Part shown: piece by piece, positions 36,285-48,029 of the stretch
How the letters are laid out: each line of letters opens with the position of its first letter
Numbering within the stretch: position 1 is the first letter of the stretch
Position numbers and translations under genes: made by a program
From: Gonapodya sp. JEL0774
Lineage: Eukaryota > Monoblepharomycota > Monoblepharidomycetes > Monoblepharidales > Gonapodyaceae
Reading direction: 5' to 3'
Assembly: GCA_027604505.1 (NCBI GenBank)
Contig: JADIIX010000130.1
Span: 1 to 64,000 of the forward strand
Length of the DNA stretch: 64,000 nt
The notes under the pieces: model-generated
Database searches by the model: none
The model's input: only the letters and a program-made list of their open reading frames with translations
What the model was told of the DNA's origin: nothing

Positions 36285-39041
36285 ATGGAACCCGAATCGA
36301 GCGGGATCGGAGCGCGCAAAAATGAAACGAAGAATGCCAAACCGTCACTCGGAGTCTCCGTCTCTCGTGGCGCGTCAAAGAGATCGCTGGGGGCCGCATC
36401 GTCTGCCAAGACGAGAGATGTCCTGTCGAAATCAAAGAAACGTGGGTTGTGTCCCGTGTAGGATCAGGCTGATCCGACTCCCGAATGGCCCACGTGTCTC
36501 AAATGAATTGGAATTTGCAATTTCATTAATTCTTTACTCCGTGCTCGGATCTGCGCGTGCGCTCAATGGTTCATACCCCCTGGTATCGTGTGTGCAGCAA
36601 AGAAGCGTTCTCGAAAGACAATCGCGGAACTCGCCATGGATATGGATCTCACAGAAAAGCTCATCGGCGAACAGAACCTAGCACAGGCCAGAATAAAAGA
36701 GTTATTGGAGGAGATTAAGACACTCAAAGCAGTGAGTACAACAGGACCAAGTCATTGAACAATGGTGGCGAGAGTCTTGGGAACATAATAAACGAGGACC
36801 ACAAGCATGGTAGAAGACGTGGTATCTTTGACATGAACTGAACGCAATTAGTGCTCGAAGAGCGATGGCGACCGATGTTTCGGTGGCATCTTTACTGGAG
36901 GGAAGGCACTTCCCATGTCTGCAGAGCACACTCATTCCAACCTCCTGGAACGGGAATGTATAAGCTGTCCAAGGATTGCAACGCCTTGTATCTTTCAACT
37001 CCTGTGCCAACCGTTACTCACTTCTGGATCATCTCTGGATACCCCTCCGTCACCCACCCACCCCCCCCCCCCCCAAAAAAAAACCTCACCCTCTCCTTCC
37101 TTTCGTCCTTCTTTCCCCACCCCCCACCTCTCCGTCTCCCACCTCCGCCGCCCTGTTTTTCTCTCAACCAAACGCCAGACTGAGCGCCTGCAAGACCGTC
37201 ATCTCGCGACCCTCCGCGACCAACAGTCGTCGTTTCCCTCCCTCCTGCAGTCCCTCCACACCGACCTCCGCGCTGTAAAACACGCCCACCAAGTCATCGC
37301 AGCGAAGCTGAGGGAAGAGGAGCGTAGGAACGCGGGCTTGGTCGAAGAGGTGGTCAGATTGAGGGAGAGATGTGAGGGGTCCGGGGGTGGAAGTGGAGGG
37401 AGGGTAGCGTACGGAGGGTACTTAGATGGTGCTGGCCACGCGCAAGCAGGAGGGGGCCTGCTGTCTGCTGCCAACGATGCAACAGGCGCCGCGGCCCACG
37501 ACTCCACCTCTCCTCGCTTGTCCGATGTACCCGCCACCACCGACCTCCCCGCCCACCTGCGCCATGACTTGCACTTGGCCCTCTCCCGCGCGCACGCCGC
37601 AGAACGGCGGGTGCAGCTGGCTGATAAGGAAGCCGAGCTGGCAAGAGTGCGTGTGGAGAAATTGGAGGAGGAAAAGAAGAGGTACGAGGGGGAGTTGGCG
37701 AGATATCGGAGAATGGCAGAGGAGGGAGAAAAGAGGGTTAAGGTGGGTAGTGGCGGGAGGACATGTGCGGTTCCGGCGGGAAGGCGGTGAGCTGCACCTC
37801 TCGCTTGTCTTGGGGTTGGAGGGCCAAAGTGGCGACGCCCGATCACTCACTACCCATGGCTCCCCTCTCGCACCGCACTGCACTGCCTGACTCAAATTCA
37901 ATCGTGCTGTCACTGTCTACAGGACGCCGAACGCCGCCTCGACTTGCGCCGCAGATCTCGGTCCTCACGATCACAGTCACCGTCACCGTCACCTGCAATT
38001 CATTCTCATACCGTAGTCACCCCGCACCCCTCGCACTCCCCATCGCCCTCGCCCTCTCTTTCTCCTTCTACAGTACCGACTTCGCCATTCAAACCGGCGC
38101 CCGCTCACACTCACCCCGTCCCACACCGTACCCCAGGGTTCTCCTCCCCGGCCCACACGAGAGTGCTAACACGCTCACCGTCCAAGGGGCCTCGTTCCAG
38201 GCACGTTACATCTACCACGACGACAACCAATACGACTGTGATCTCCCACAAGCGAGCCGCTGGTCAGGTGCCGACAGGGAGATCCAACGCAGCGTCCCCC
38301 ACCGCAGATCGTGGAGCGGCGGGGGCGGATACACAAAAAGAGTCGCTACCAGCCTCTGGTGGATTTTTACAAAACCCGCACACCGCGAGCGATCAGTCGT
38401 CCGCAACAACCGTCACCACTGCTGACCCCTCTCACCGCCCAACTTCCTTGTCCCCGCCCCCACCACACTTTACCGCCTCCCACGACTCGGCAACCCCATC
38501 CACGGTGTTCAAGCCCAATTTGTTCGCGAAACCTAAAGGGACAGCCGTGCCGGGACCGATGTCACCAGCACAAGCGGTGACAGCAGCTCCTTCTCACACA
38601 CAGTCCACAGCCACCCCGAACGCGGTATCGCCCGTACACCCAGCGACAACCGTCATTGCGCAGTCGAGCTTGCCCGGACCTCCCCCTGCCTTGTCGTTCC
38701 TCAACCCTGAGGGACAATCAACGAATCCGATGCCACGCACTCGCGCGGCAAGCCGGGCAGAGGAAAGACATGCCGCAAAATCTGTATCCCCTCCTCCACC
38801 GCGTGACGTTAATGTGACTCCCTTTAACAAAAATGCTCCGGCTTCGACACTCAAACCCACCCCAGTAATAGCCACGACATCAGGTTATGTCCCATCATCG
38901 TCTACATTCCGCCCAGCGGGCGTCGCCGGGGCGGGCTTGGGAGCGGGGAGAATGGTGCGGGTGGAGATTGGTGGTGGTGTCAAAGGCGGAAAGGAGGAGG
39001 AAGAGGAGGGTTTTGAGGAGTTGGAGGTAGAAAGCATGTGA
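36285..39041 (+). CDS. Uncharacterised coiled-coil protein with NLS-like start and disordered tail
   Basis: Four exons (36285-36441, 36598-36731, 37179-37742, 37923-39041) join in phase to 657 residues. The N-terminus is Ser/Lys-rich and leads into SKSKKPKKRSRKTIAEL, an NLS-like basic cluster made across the first splice junction. Coiled-coil heptads follow (LTEKLIGEQNLAQARIKELL, LQDRHLATLRDQQ, LREEERRNAGLVEEVVRL, LADKEAELARVRVEKLEEE). The last exon is almost all Ser/Pro/Thr-rich and ends in EEEEEGFEELEVESM. The protein is not recognised; a structural or centrosomal/nuclear scaffold role is only a guess. Intron 2 is 447 nt, much longer than the others, and includes a run of C at about 37062-37074. 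A missed exon there is possible. Confidence 0.68.
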
Positions 39042-39331
39042 GCGGACGGAGGGGTTCTGCATTATTATTATCGAGTTCCCTGCGATATGGAAAAGAATTA
39101 ATTAATTTTTGTATCTCTCTCTCGCTGTGGAGAGTTCTCCAATGTTCTTTTGGAGTTCAGAGTGTGCGTATTTCGATGTTGATCTCATGGGAGTGATCGA
39201 TCAGTCTTCGCATGTGTTTGTGAGTCTGTGCTGAACCCACAACCGACCAAGCCAGCAGAGTCCCGGTCGACAAGTCCGGCGCTTTGTTCTCGCTGGACTC
39301 GCTCTGAATTTCCTGTTTCCCTCCGCCCTCT

Positions 39332-40097
39332 CAATGGGCATCTCAGATTTCTTCACTTCCATTGGAGCCCTCCACCACACTGCTCGAATACTCGTCATCG
39401 GTTTGGATAATTCAGGCAAATCGTGAGTTACTCCTTCAGAAAGTAGGGAGACTTTCCCCGTGCCCATCACTTGCGCGGGCTGAAGCGGGATCTCCCGTAT
39501 TTTCATGACACCTCTGCTGACGGCTCTATGGCAGCACCCTGCTTGATCATATCTCTCTAAACGCAGAGACCCACCCGACACCCACACCATGCTTCCGCAC
39601 CATCACGTTCCACCACAACACGTTTCGTTTCCGTGCACTGGACATGTCGGGGCAGGGTCGATACCGAGATATGTGGGAACACCCGCTGAGGAGGGGCAAA
39701 GAAAACATCGATGGGGTGATCTGGTGTCTGGACGCAACAGATCAAGATAGAATGGAAGTTGTTAAAAGGGAGATGGAGGTGCTTGTCCACCCGGAAGTGG
39801 TGACCGGTCGGTAAGGTGATTCTTTCGATGCCCGTCGCACTCCCCTCTCACCAAGCAACAACAGCCCGTCGCCGTCTCCCCCACCCTCCAATTTTAATTT
39901 TCGCCACAAAATCCGACCTTCCTCATGCCATCCGACCATCTGAATTGGCCGGCGTCTTGGATCTCCGTCGTAGGCTCAAAGGACGGGATTGGTTTCTCTT
40001 CCCCTGTGTCGCAACAAGTGGTAAGGGCGTGACGGAGGGTCTGAATTGGCTTGTCGAGACTCTCCAAAAAAATCAGCGTGTATGTAGAAGCTCATGA
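39332..40097 (+). CDS. ARL6: ARL6/BBS3-like small GTPase
   Basis: Three exons (39332-39422, 39535-39807, 39865-40097) join in phase to about 198 residues. GTPase motifs are visible: G1 GLDNSGKST (spanning the first intron), switch-region TPTPCFRTITF, G3 DMSGQGRYRDMWEH, G4 TKSD and G5-like VATSGKG. Gly2 (MGISDFF) fits N-myristoylation in the Arf family. The DMSGQGRY..WEH signature is typical of ARL6, the GTPase that recruits the BBSome coat to ciliary membranes. An insertion-like stretch GKENIDGVIWC precedes the DATDQDR motif. Sequence after the last motif is short. Exon 2/3 borders were chosen because only this pair keeps the frame (donor GTCGGT, acceptor CAACAG). Confidence 0.78.
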
Positions 40098-40220
40098 CTA
40101 ATAACAAAAAAGTGACAAAATAAACACAACACACGAGCGCCTAAACGACCGAATTCTGTCCAGGCAGGTGAAGCGAAAGCCACGAGGAGATAAGGAAGTT
40201 GGGGTGTGCCAATGGTCCCT

Positions 40221-42019
40221 TTACGCTGCTCTTGTCTTCCGCCTCAGTGCCCGCCGGACGTCTCGCACGTCCTCCGTCAGTTCCTCCTCCTTCAACGTAT
40301 CGTTTGACGATTCCCCCGCTGTTGTGGCCCTGGTGGCTCTCTTGGTCGCGTGTCGTGTGGCAGGGGCGGGAACTGGCACGATCGCAGGTGTTTCGGCGAT
40401 TGGTGGAGTGGCAGTGGCAGTCGCCAACACAGCTGGAGCGACCGGTGTTGGCGCAGCAGCAACGGCAGCCACAGAGACTTGAAGATGGCTTTTCTCCTGG
40501 CTCGAGGGGGATTCTCCGCCTTGCCATTCCGGCCAATACTGTTCACGGATGCGTTCGAAGTATGCAATGAGATTCGGGTGGCGTCTGGACAAATCGCGCC
40601 AGACGCGTTGGCGATGTGATGGTTAAGAGGAGCGCAACGGATGCTCCCTGGCGGATGTAACTAAACACGTACTCTATTTCGGCAACAACCTTGGGAGAAA
40701 AGTCTCGATGCGATATGCTTGTAGCGAGCCACGCAAACAGCGCTGCATCCGTAGTCGTAGGACCGGCCGTGCCCAAAAGCCATCTGCCCACAGTGACCGG
40801 AAGGAGGTACACACTTCATAAAGAAATCAGACGTTTTCTAATCAGCCTCACTTGGTGTGCCCCAGTTGCGTGGAGAGCGCTTGCAATGCCCGCGGAAGAA
40901 GTGCGGTGAAAATATCATCTCCGTAGCGGCCTGTATGTGAACACCGACGATGAGAGGACGGGTCGAAAACAAAGGTGCCCTTTGCCTCTCACCGATTCCA
41001 GACATCATCCCACGTTTGATGTTCGGATGGATAATGAACCGTCCAAGAAACACACGTACAGGATACGGGGCATCCTTTAGAAATAGCTTGTGGAGCGAGC
41101 TTGGATATTGCTCGATCCAGCGCTCGTACTTTCCGCAGTACACGGAGTGAGAAGTATAGTTACTCAAGAGTCTCGATAATCATGAAACTCACGGCAGTAA
41201 TGGGAGAGAGCTGCTGTTCGACAACCGATCGGAAAGCTAGCGCTACCGCATGCTTTGACTCTGATAGACCTGCGTCAAGGTCCTCTGGGAAACACCGGAA
41301 GATGGTGCGAAGGGATCACCACTGTAAGTTGGTAGAGCACGATTGTCACGATTCTTTCTCACCTAGAACGCCGTCCTCAACGAGTGATGCATATCCAAGC
41401 TGCGAGTCTTGATATATTTTCCCGTTGTATTCGTAAACGGGCAACTTTTTGCGGGAGAACTTGTCGGCCAAAGTCCATTCGTTGTCGTACGCCGTGCCCA
41501 GGAACCGCAAGATGGTCTCTCCCTTGACACAGAAAGGGCTTGCGGAGGGAGCTCTGTCCTCCCGACGAAACTGGTAAAGCACCACTGGAGTTGACGTGTT
41601 GGGACGGTTGGCGTGAACGATGGCGACGAGGAGTGGCCATCAAAGATCCAGGGACAAAATCCAGTACAAAATAGTTACTGATTGTTCATTCACACGCAAT
41701 TCGCAACCGGATCACACCAGCAACCGGAAAATGGCGAGCCGGTTTGGTACAGGTTAGTTCTTGGCGGCATGGTCGCGGGACCATCGCCCGTAACAGGCAG
41801 AGCAATCGTTTGCAGTTTTTGGCAGCAAAAGGCGTTCTCACCTCGGTTCTTGTGTTTGGATTCGAAATCGAGCTTCGCTGTCAAGTACCGGTAGCGGGCG
41901 GTTGCTGTCACGGTCACTGCAAAGGCCAACACGGCGACCACGAGGCCTGCCACGACATACGAATCGATAGGTAAGCTGGCGATTTGAAGATCGATGAATG
42001 GCAACGGAGGAAGAGACAT
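40221..42019 (-). CDS. FAXC/metaxin-like GST-fold membrane protein
   Basis: Exon 1 (42019-41842) encodes MSLPPLPFIDLQ and a single hydrophobic segment (SYVVAGLVVAVLAFAVTV). It joins in phase to 41584-41363 with VVLYQFRRE, SPFCVKGETILRFLG and YNGKIYQDSQLGYASL, which has the look of a thioredoxin/GST N-domain as in FAXC and metaxins. Later exons contain AGLSESKHAVALAFRSVVEQQ (about 41280-41205), ERWIEQYPSSLHKLFLKDA (about 41150), PTTTDAALFAWLATS (about 40740) and RRHPNLIAYFERI, then an Ala/Pro/Thr-rich tail to the stop at 40221. The role is unknown; relatives are mitochondrial or ER-associated. Some internal splice sites are not pinned. Its start is about 100 bp from the NTE1 stop, same strand. 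Confidence 0.68.
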
Positions 42020-42121
42020 TGTATGTGAATTTCGGAGGGTGCTTGGAGGAGGACCGTGCACAGCGGCGAGCAACGTAATATTCAGTACATTATGCAATCC
42101 ATTGTATAAACTCTACAATAT

Positions 42122-45100
42122 TTACACCGAGTTTCTCCTGCCTCTTCGCGACTTAGACGGCGCCTTAGCGTCCAGTCCCGCCTCTGCCTCACCTGTGATA
42201 TCCTTAACGCCAAAGACTCTTTCCATGGTCCCGTCCTTCACCCACTGTTCCACGGCCTCCAAACCATACTTGTAACCAACATCCACAAGTTCAGAGAAGC
42301 TGCCGAATTGCAGTGTGCCAAACATGGTCACGGGAGGCCTCAGGTAGAATACTCCCTCCGTTGCTTTCGCTTCCTCAAGCTGCCTCACAGAGCTCACATA
42401 CGCTAACCTGGATTGCACATCCGCCAAGTTGGGAATTCTTTGATATTGCGTGGTGTCTCGGAAGGGATTCATGCGATCCCACACCACTGACAACCCTGAC
42501 AGCGCATCACCAAACTGAACGGGCCTGGTGTCGTCTAAGGCTCCGACATCGACAGCAAGGACACGGGCCGCACCGAGTGCTCGCATAACGTCTGCTGGGA
42601 GATTCGAGATATACCCTCCGTCGACAAGCCTGATGACATGCGGTCAAGGGCCCGGCATTGTTCGAAAAAAAGCTACAGTCTCCACTCACATGTTTCCATT
42701 GTCTACAAGTGGAGGTAGAAAACCAGATAAGCTCATGGAGGCACGCACGTACCGCCACATGTAGCCACTTCGGTGTACATCCATTGTGGACCAGGTGACA
42801 TTTGTCGTGTTCGTAAAATAGGGCAGCCAACAATCCTCAATGTGCAGATCAGAAAAACATTTCCACAGGCTTCGATTGAATTCGTGCCCTATGAAAGTGG
42901 GACCACTCCTGTGTGCGTGTCACGTTCGATCTCGATTGAAATAATGGAAACATACCACTGAACCAAGACAGGGTTGGATAAGTCAAGTCCGCCAATTGTC
43001 GCCACGGGCTAGCCATCCTGGAACTGAACATCTTGGCTCTTCCCACTGTCGACACGTAGTCGCCTTCTCGTGCAAGCAAACCACCGACAAATGCCCCTAT
43101 ACTTGTACCGCCGACCATATCGATAGGCACCCCCGCCTCCTCCAGTGCCTTAATAACACCCACGTGTGCGATTCCTCGAGCACCCCCGCCACCAAGCACC
43201 AAGCCGACCGACTTCCCCAGCAAACGGCGTGCTATTCTACCGAAATCGGCGCGAATGTTGGACTCCGTCGTGGAAGAAAGGTGAGTCACGTGGTCATGGA
43301 ACTGGCCCGTTGAGCCCATTGAATACAATACCGCACGAGATGTGAACCTCTGAATTTGAGATGCCAGGTTAAAGTTTGTTTTACGAGACGGTATGGTTGG
43401 ACGATTCGGCATTTGCACCTTTACGTTGTGAAAGACAGAGGCGTTGGTCCAGTCATTTACCAGTCGTCAAAATAAGGGAACTCTCACATGATGATGGGCG
43501 TGAACCCACGTCCTATTTTGAAGCCAGTGCGCTGTGCTACCCGGAATGACGTACCGTTCTGAGTGAATCAGCACCAGTTCCTTTCGAGCGGTAGTTTTCA
43601 TGCCGATAAGAATTGTTTCGAACTCCCCAATTGACGGATCTTCGTCTCCAAGGCCGACGAGAAGAATACAATCCGCCTACGCAAGTTAAGTCAGAGAATG
43701 TAGGCCAAAAAGGCTCCAGGCCGACAAAACACGGCAACTCCTACCTGTCTGATACATCTCTGGGTCCATGGACTCGCCACGCCCCCATCCGCCACATACA
43801 CCACCATCCCACTGGCCTCCTCCATTTCCGCAAGCCAGGACACCAATTTTAGCTTCCCCACCCTCGAGAAAGCATGCCTTCCAAGCCAGCCCACTACCCG
43901 ATCCGACGTCAGCACGCTCACTGGGGAGCACCCTTCTGCAAGCAAGCCCGTACGAAGACGCGCGGCAAAATCCAGCACGGGGACTGCAGATGTGACAGGT
44001 ATGACAGCGACAGTACGGAGGTTCGCGTTATCCAGTCCCACACCTCCGTCACCAGCGCCCACGGTCCCACCACCAACAGCAGGCATATACGACGGTACGT
44101 TGAAACTCCCTGGCGACAAACCCCAATTTTTAGCCCTGGGCTTCCCTGTTCGCCCTCCTGCAGCCCTCCCCGCTACGATCCTCGACACCGCCATCGTCAC
44201 CTCAGGATTTATCCTCGCCATGGCTTCAAGCAAGGTGCGTGGTAAAATAGCCACCTCAGAATCTCTAATTGCGTGCACTGTGGCAGGCCTTCGTGAGTCG
44301 GTAAGTACTTCAAGTTCGCCAAAAGAGTCACCCGGACCATGCTCAGCTTCTATCGTGAAGGCCGGGCGGGGGGTCCCCCCTCGAGCTGAAGGGCCACTGA
44401 CGCTGTGGTCACCACCTCTAACTTCCCTATCACCACCACCACCCCAGCTTGGGCCATTGGTGGCACGGAGAGGCGGCGAGTCCGGTGCCAGCGCATCGTT
44501 CGAAGTACCACCCCTCCTTGATCTGCCAAATCTAGTGCCAGTCCTGCCTAACCTCTCCTCCTCATCCTCTTCTTCACTTCCATTCCTCAAGCCTCCATCA
44601 TCATCCTCCACAATAATACTCCTTAATCTCCCATTTAACACCACCACGACACTTTCCGCTTTCTCACCCTGTCTGCACACTGTCTGACCAGCCTGCAGCT
44701 GCACCCACTCGGTTGCCATATCCACTTGCATGGCTGAAGGCGTTACCACTCTGAGTAACCTCTTTGCGAGAGCAAAGACCGCCGCCGGGTGTCTCTCGAG
44801 CATCCGGTCTAAAGCAGGCTTGGGGAAGAAGGCGGCCCAGGTCACCGTAACAGCGCGGACAGTTACAGACGATGGGTGTGAGGTCATCGCGGAGATGTAT
44901 CCAACAATACCACCCGCTCCCACGCGATAAGGTCGCAGTCCAAAAACGCCGCGTTTTGCACCACCGAACCTCCTCCCAGTCCCAGTCCCTGAACCTAGCG
45001 CAGATAAACCGATGCCACCTTGTCCTCCAATTGCACTTGCTCCTGCTCCCTCCACCGCCACCTCGAGGAGACCTTCAAGGACCATAACCAAACCACCAGC

Positions 45101-47870
45101 TCTTTCTCCTTCCAAGACCACCACTGCTCCGTGCTCGTACATCCTCACCTCAATCTCCTCATACGTGCGTGGAGGATCCGGACGAGGGGAGGAAGGTCGC
45201 CCACCACCAGTCGAATCAGCAAAATCACTTGATTGCGGAGACGAGGTTTCAGAGGAAGAAGCAAAACGCCTTTTAAATCCGGTGTCGCCCTCTGAGGACG
45301 ATCCAGGTCGCAATGCGAGGGGAATGAAAGCCGCACTGGGCGGCGGCATGACTAACCCCGAGACCAGCGAATCGTTGGCCGATGATGATCCTTGCGGTGG
45401 ATTACTCTCCTTCTCCCCGTCCATTTCCACGTCCGCTGCCAAAACACAGCGTATTGCAGCGTAACCAGCCATTTTGATTGCGGTGAGGTCGGCGGGTGAA
45501 AATCTGGCTTGGCCGCGGGATGTGGAAGGAGTGGATATGGAAGGAGGAGAATCAGGAGATTCCTCCTCGTCATCACCAGAAGTAGAGAAGACACGGCTTT
45601 GAGATGAAGGCTCTTCTCTGTATAGATGGCACCCAAGGAGGTGTGGTGAACGATCAAGCGAACCAGCCTCCTCGCAAGGCACTCACCCCATGGCCATGAC
45701 TGTGACTGTTCTCCCTCGCGCCCTTCCACCCCCGACCCTAATCCCCGTTCCCACTCCTACCCCCAAGCTCACCCCGACACCGCTCCTACTCCCACCACCG
45801 AGCTGGTCTCCATATCCATGCCCACCCCCATATCCCCGACCTTCTCCATGAGCTCTCACAACTACAACGCCAAGTCCTGACTCTCCGGCAACGATTAATT
45901 TCGCCACCATGCTGCTCAGCTTGGCAAGAATATCGTGGACAGGATGGTTCACTTCAGGGTGGGCAACGAGGCGATCGGCCAAGTGGGCACCAGAGTCCAA
46001 TGGTATATATCTGGTTCAAGCTTGGGTTAGAACTCAAAGCAACTAGATGGAACTAAAAGGCAAGAAAAAATGATTTTATGATATTTGCCCGCTTGCGCTT
46101 GTACCGCGAGGTCAACGATTTCTCCTAAACCCTTTCTGAAAGCACTTCCAGAATCCCTGTGACTGTAATTTTCCCTTCGACATTCTCGAGATCGTCCTTT
46201 TCGCCTTTATGGTGCATTTTCCAGTAAATATCGGGAACAATCACCAATGAGTATCCAACCCACCTGCCGACCCCGCCCATGACCACTCTCGCGAATCTCG
46301 CCAATATCACTCCCGCAACATGTCCTGCAGCCCTGGGATACTTTCTTCGAATGTCTGTAAACGCCTTCCGAGGCAGTACTGCGAGGATGGTTGGAGTAGA
46401 GGCAAGGGCGGTGATGGGGGGTAGGTGGAAACGGGTGGAAGAAAGAGGGGAGGAAGTTTCCCGGAGAGTGCGTTGATAGATGGTCGGTGAAGCACCTTCA
46501 GATTGAGTGTGGGTTTGAGTTTGAGTCTGGGCTCGTTCGAGCAAAGTAGGTTCATGGGAACTTGAAGAGCCTCGCAATATTGGGATTCCTTGGTCCACGC
46601 TAGCACCGTCAACGACGGGCACATTTTGTACGGTGATGTCCGCACCGCTGACGTTTGCCCCAACCGCTGTAGTCTCTGTCTCCCCCACTCTGATCCCTGG
46701 CGGTGTCGCTGCAACGAGAGAGATACCTTCATGCGCAGGAGGGATGCAAACTGCACTACTACAAGTACCAGCGCCGTTGTCGCTGGTAGCGAGGTCGCCC
46801 TCGAGTTCGACTGGTGGAGTAGGTTTGGGAGCCGTTGTGCATTGTTGCAATTCACACCCGGCCATGTCGACCCGAGCGATGCCATCCTCTGGCAGACTCA
46901 CGCTTTCTGCGAAAACGTCAAGAATCCAGAACAGCGAAGTAACCGATGCTCCAGGCCGGACTTCGTGAAGGAGCTGGAAGTCTCCAGGCACAGTTCCCCC
47001 GGAGCCGCCTGTCCCTGACCAATAAGCGTGTGACCCTGATCCTCCAGTTGCTGTCCAGAGACCGTGCGGCCCACTCGACCCACTCCCTGCCAGTGTTCCT
47101 CCAAAGATACCTCTATCAACGAATGTGGGACCGCCAAACTCATCTCCCCTGTCTCCTACTCCAGAGACAACGCGGGGGCCGTCACCACCCATGGTGGCAT
47201 CAGGCGCCGAGTACACCTGGACAGCCCCCTCGACGACTATGAAGAAATCCGACGAGACGTCGTGGGGGCGAAGCAGAACAGCGCCGGAGTTGAGAGAGCG
47301 AGAGCTGAGGGACGAAGCTAGCTCGTGGAAAACATTTCTGTCGAGATAGCCGAATACTTTGATGGAAGACAAAAACGCGGCAAGCAAATCGTGGTGATAG
47401 AAAGGCGATGTTGCGGCGCCCGTAGAACTCTCCGACGAGGACAGTGAGAGGGTCAACGGAATTGGTAGACGCGGAGGTGGCAGATTCGAATGCGAATTCA
47501 GCGACACATGCGAGGTGAAAGAGTGCTGTGAGTGAAGTGCACGAGGACTCTGGGGCCTGTCCACGTCTATGTCGTCATCATCCATGTCCTGTGGGGGGCT
47601 CAACAGAAGAGGATGAAGGTCAACGGGAGCATCCACGTGCTTGATTGCCGTCGGGATAGGCAACCGTGAGTACCGCGTCAGCAACGAGTAACGGGCGATC
47701 GTCCACGACATCAGCACAGCTAGCACTGCGACGACGAGCAACGATCGCGTGTCAAGCGACACTGTCACGGTGAATACATGCGATAGCAAGAGTCCCGGTC
47801 GGGAAAGCAAAGCTCGAAGTAGAAACGCCGTCTCTCCGCTTGCCGCCGAGTTGTCCAGTTCTGATGACAT
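42122..47870 (-). CDS. NTE1: Lysophospholipase NTE1 (neuropathy target esterase family)
   Basis: This large minus-strand gene starts with [12 protein letters not shown] at 47870 and has an N-terminal transmembrane stretch ([19 protein letters not shown]). Cyclic-nucleotide-binding-like folds follow ([84 protein letters not shown]). Then come [19 protein letters not shown] and [17 protein letters not shown], and the patatin core with GGGGARG oxyanion loop, catalytic serine GTSIG, catalytic aspartate [13 protein letters not shown] and [19 protein letters not shown]. It hydrolyses phosphatidylcholine and lysophospholipids at the ER. Disordered Ser/Gly linkers are long. The stretch 46000-45683 is another probable exon, but its borders are unclear. 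Confidence 0.88.
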
Positions 47871-48029
47871 CGGCAACTGGCGACAATGCGCACGGAAACA
47901 CAAAAGATTCTCGAAAAGTACCGCGTTTTCCGAGTGAAGTGGAAGACTTTTATTCGTGGGGAAAGAGGAGAAAGGGGGATCTGGCCAAACGTGCGGAGGG
48001 CACCACAAAGCACCTGCTGGACGCCTATA

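Noticed and set aside
43992-44687. 231-codon open frame on the plus strand
   Set aside because: Lies antisense to the cyclic-nucleotide-binding part of NTE1, has no family feature and reflects biased codon use.
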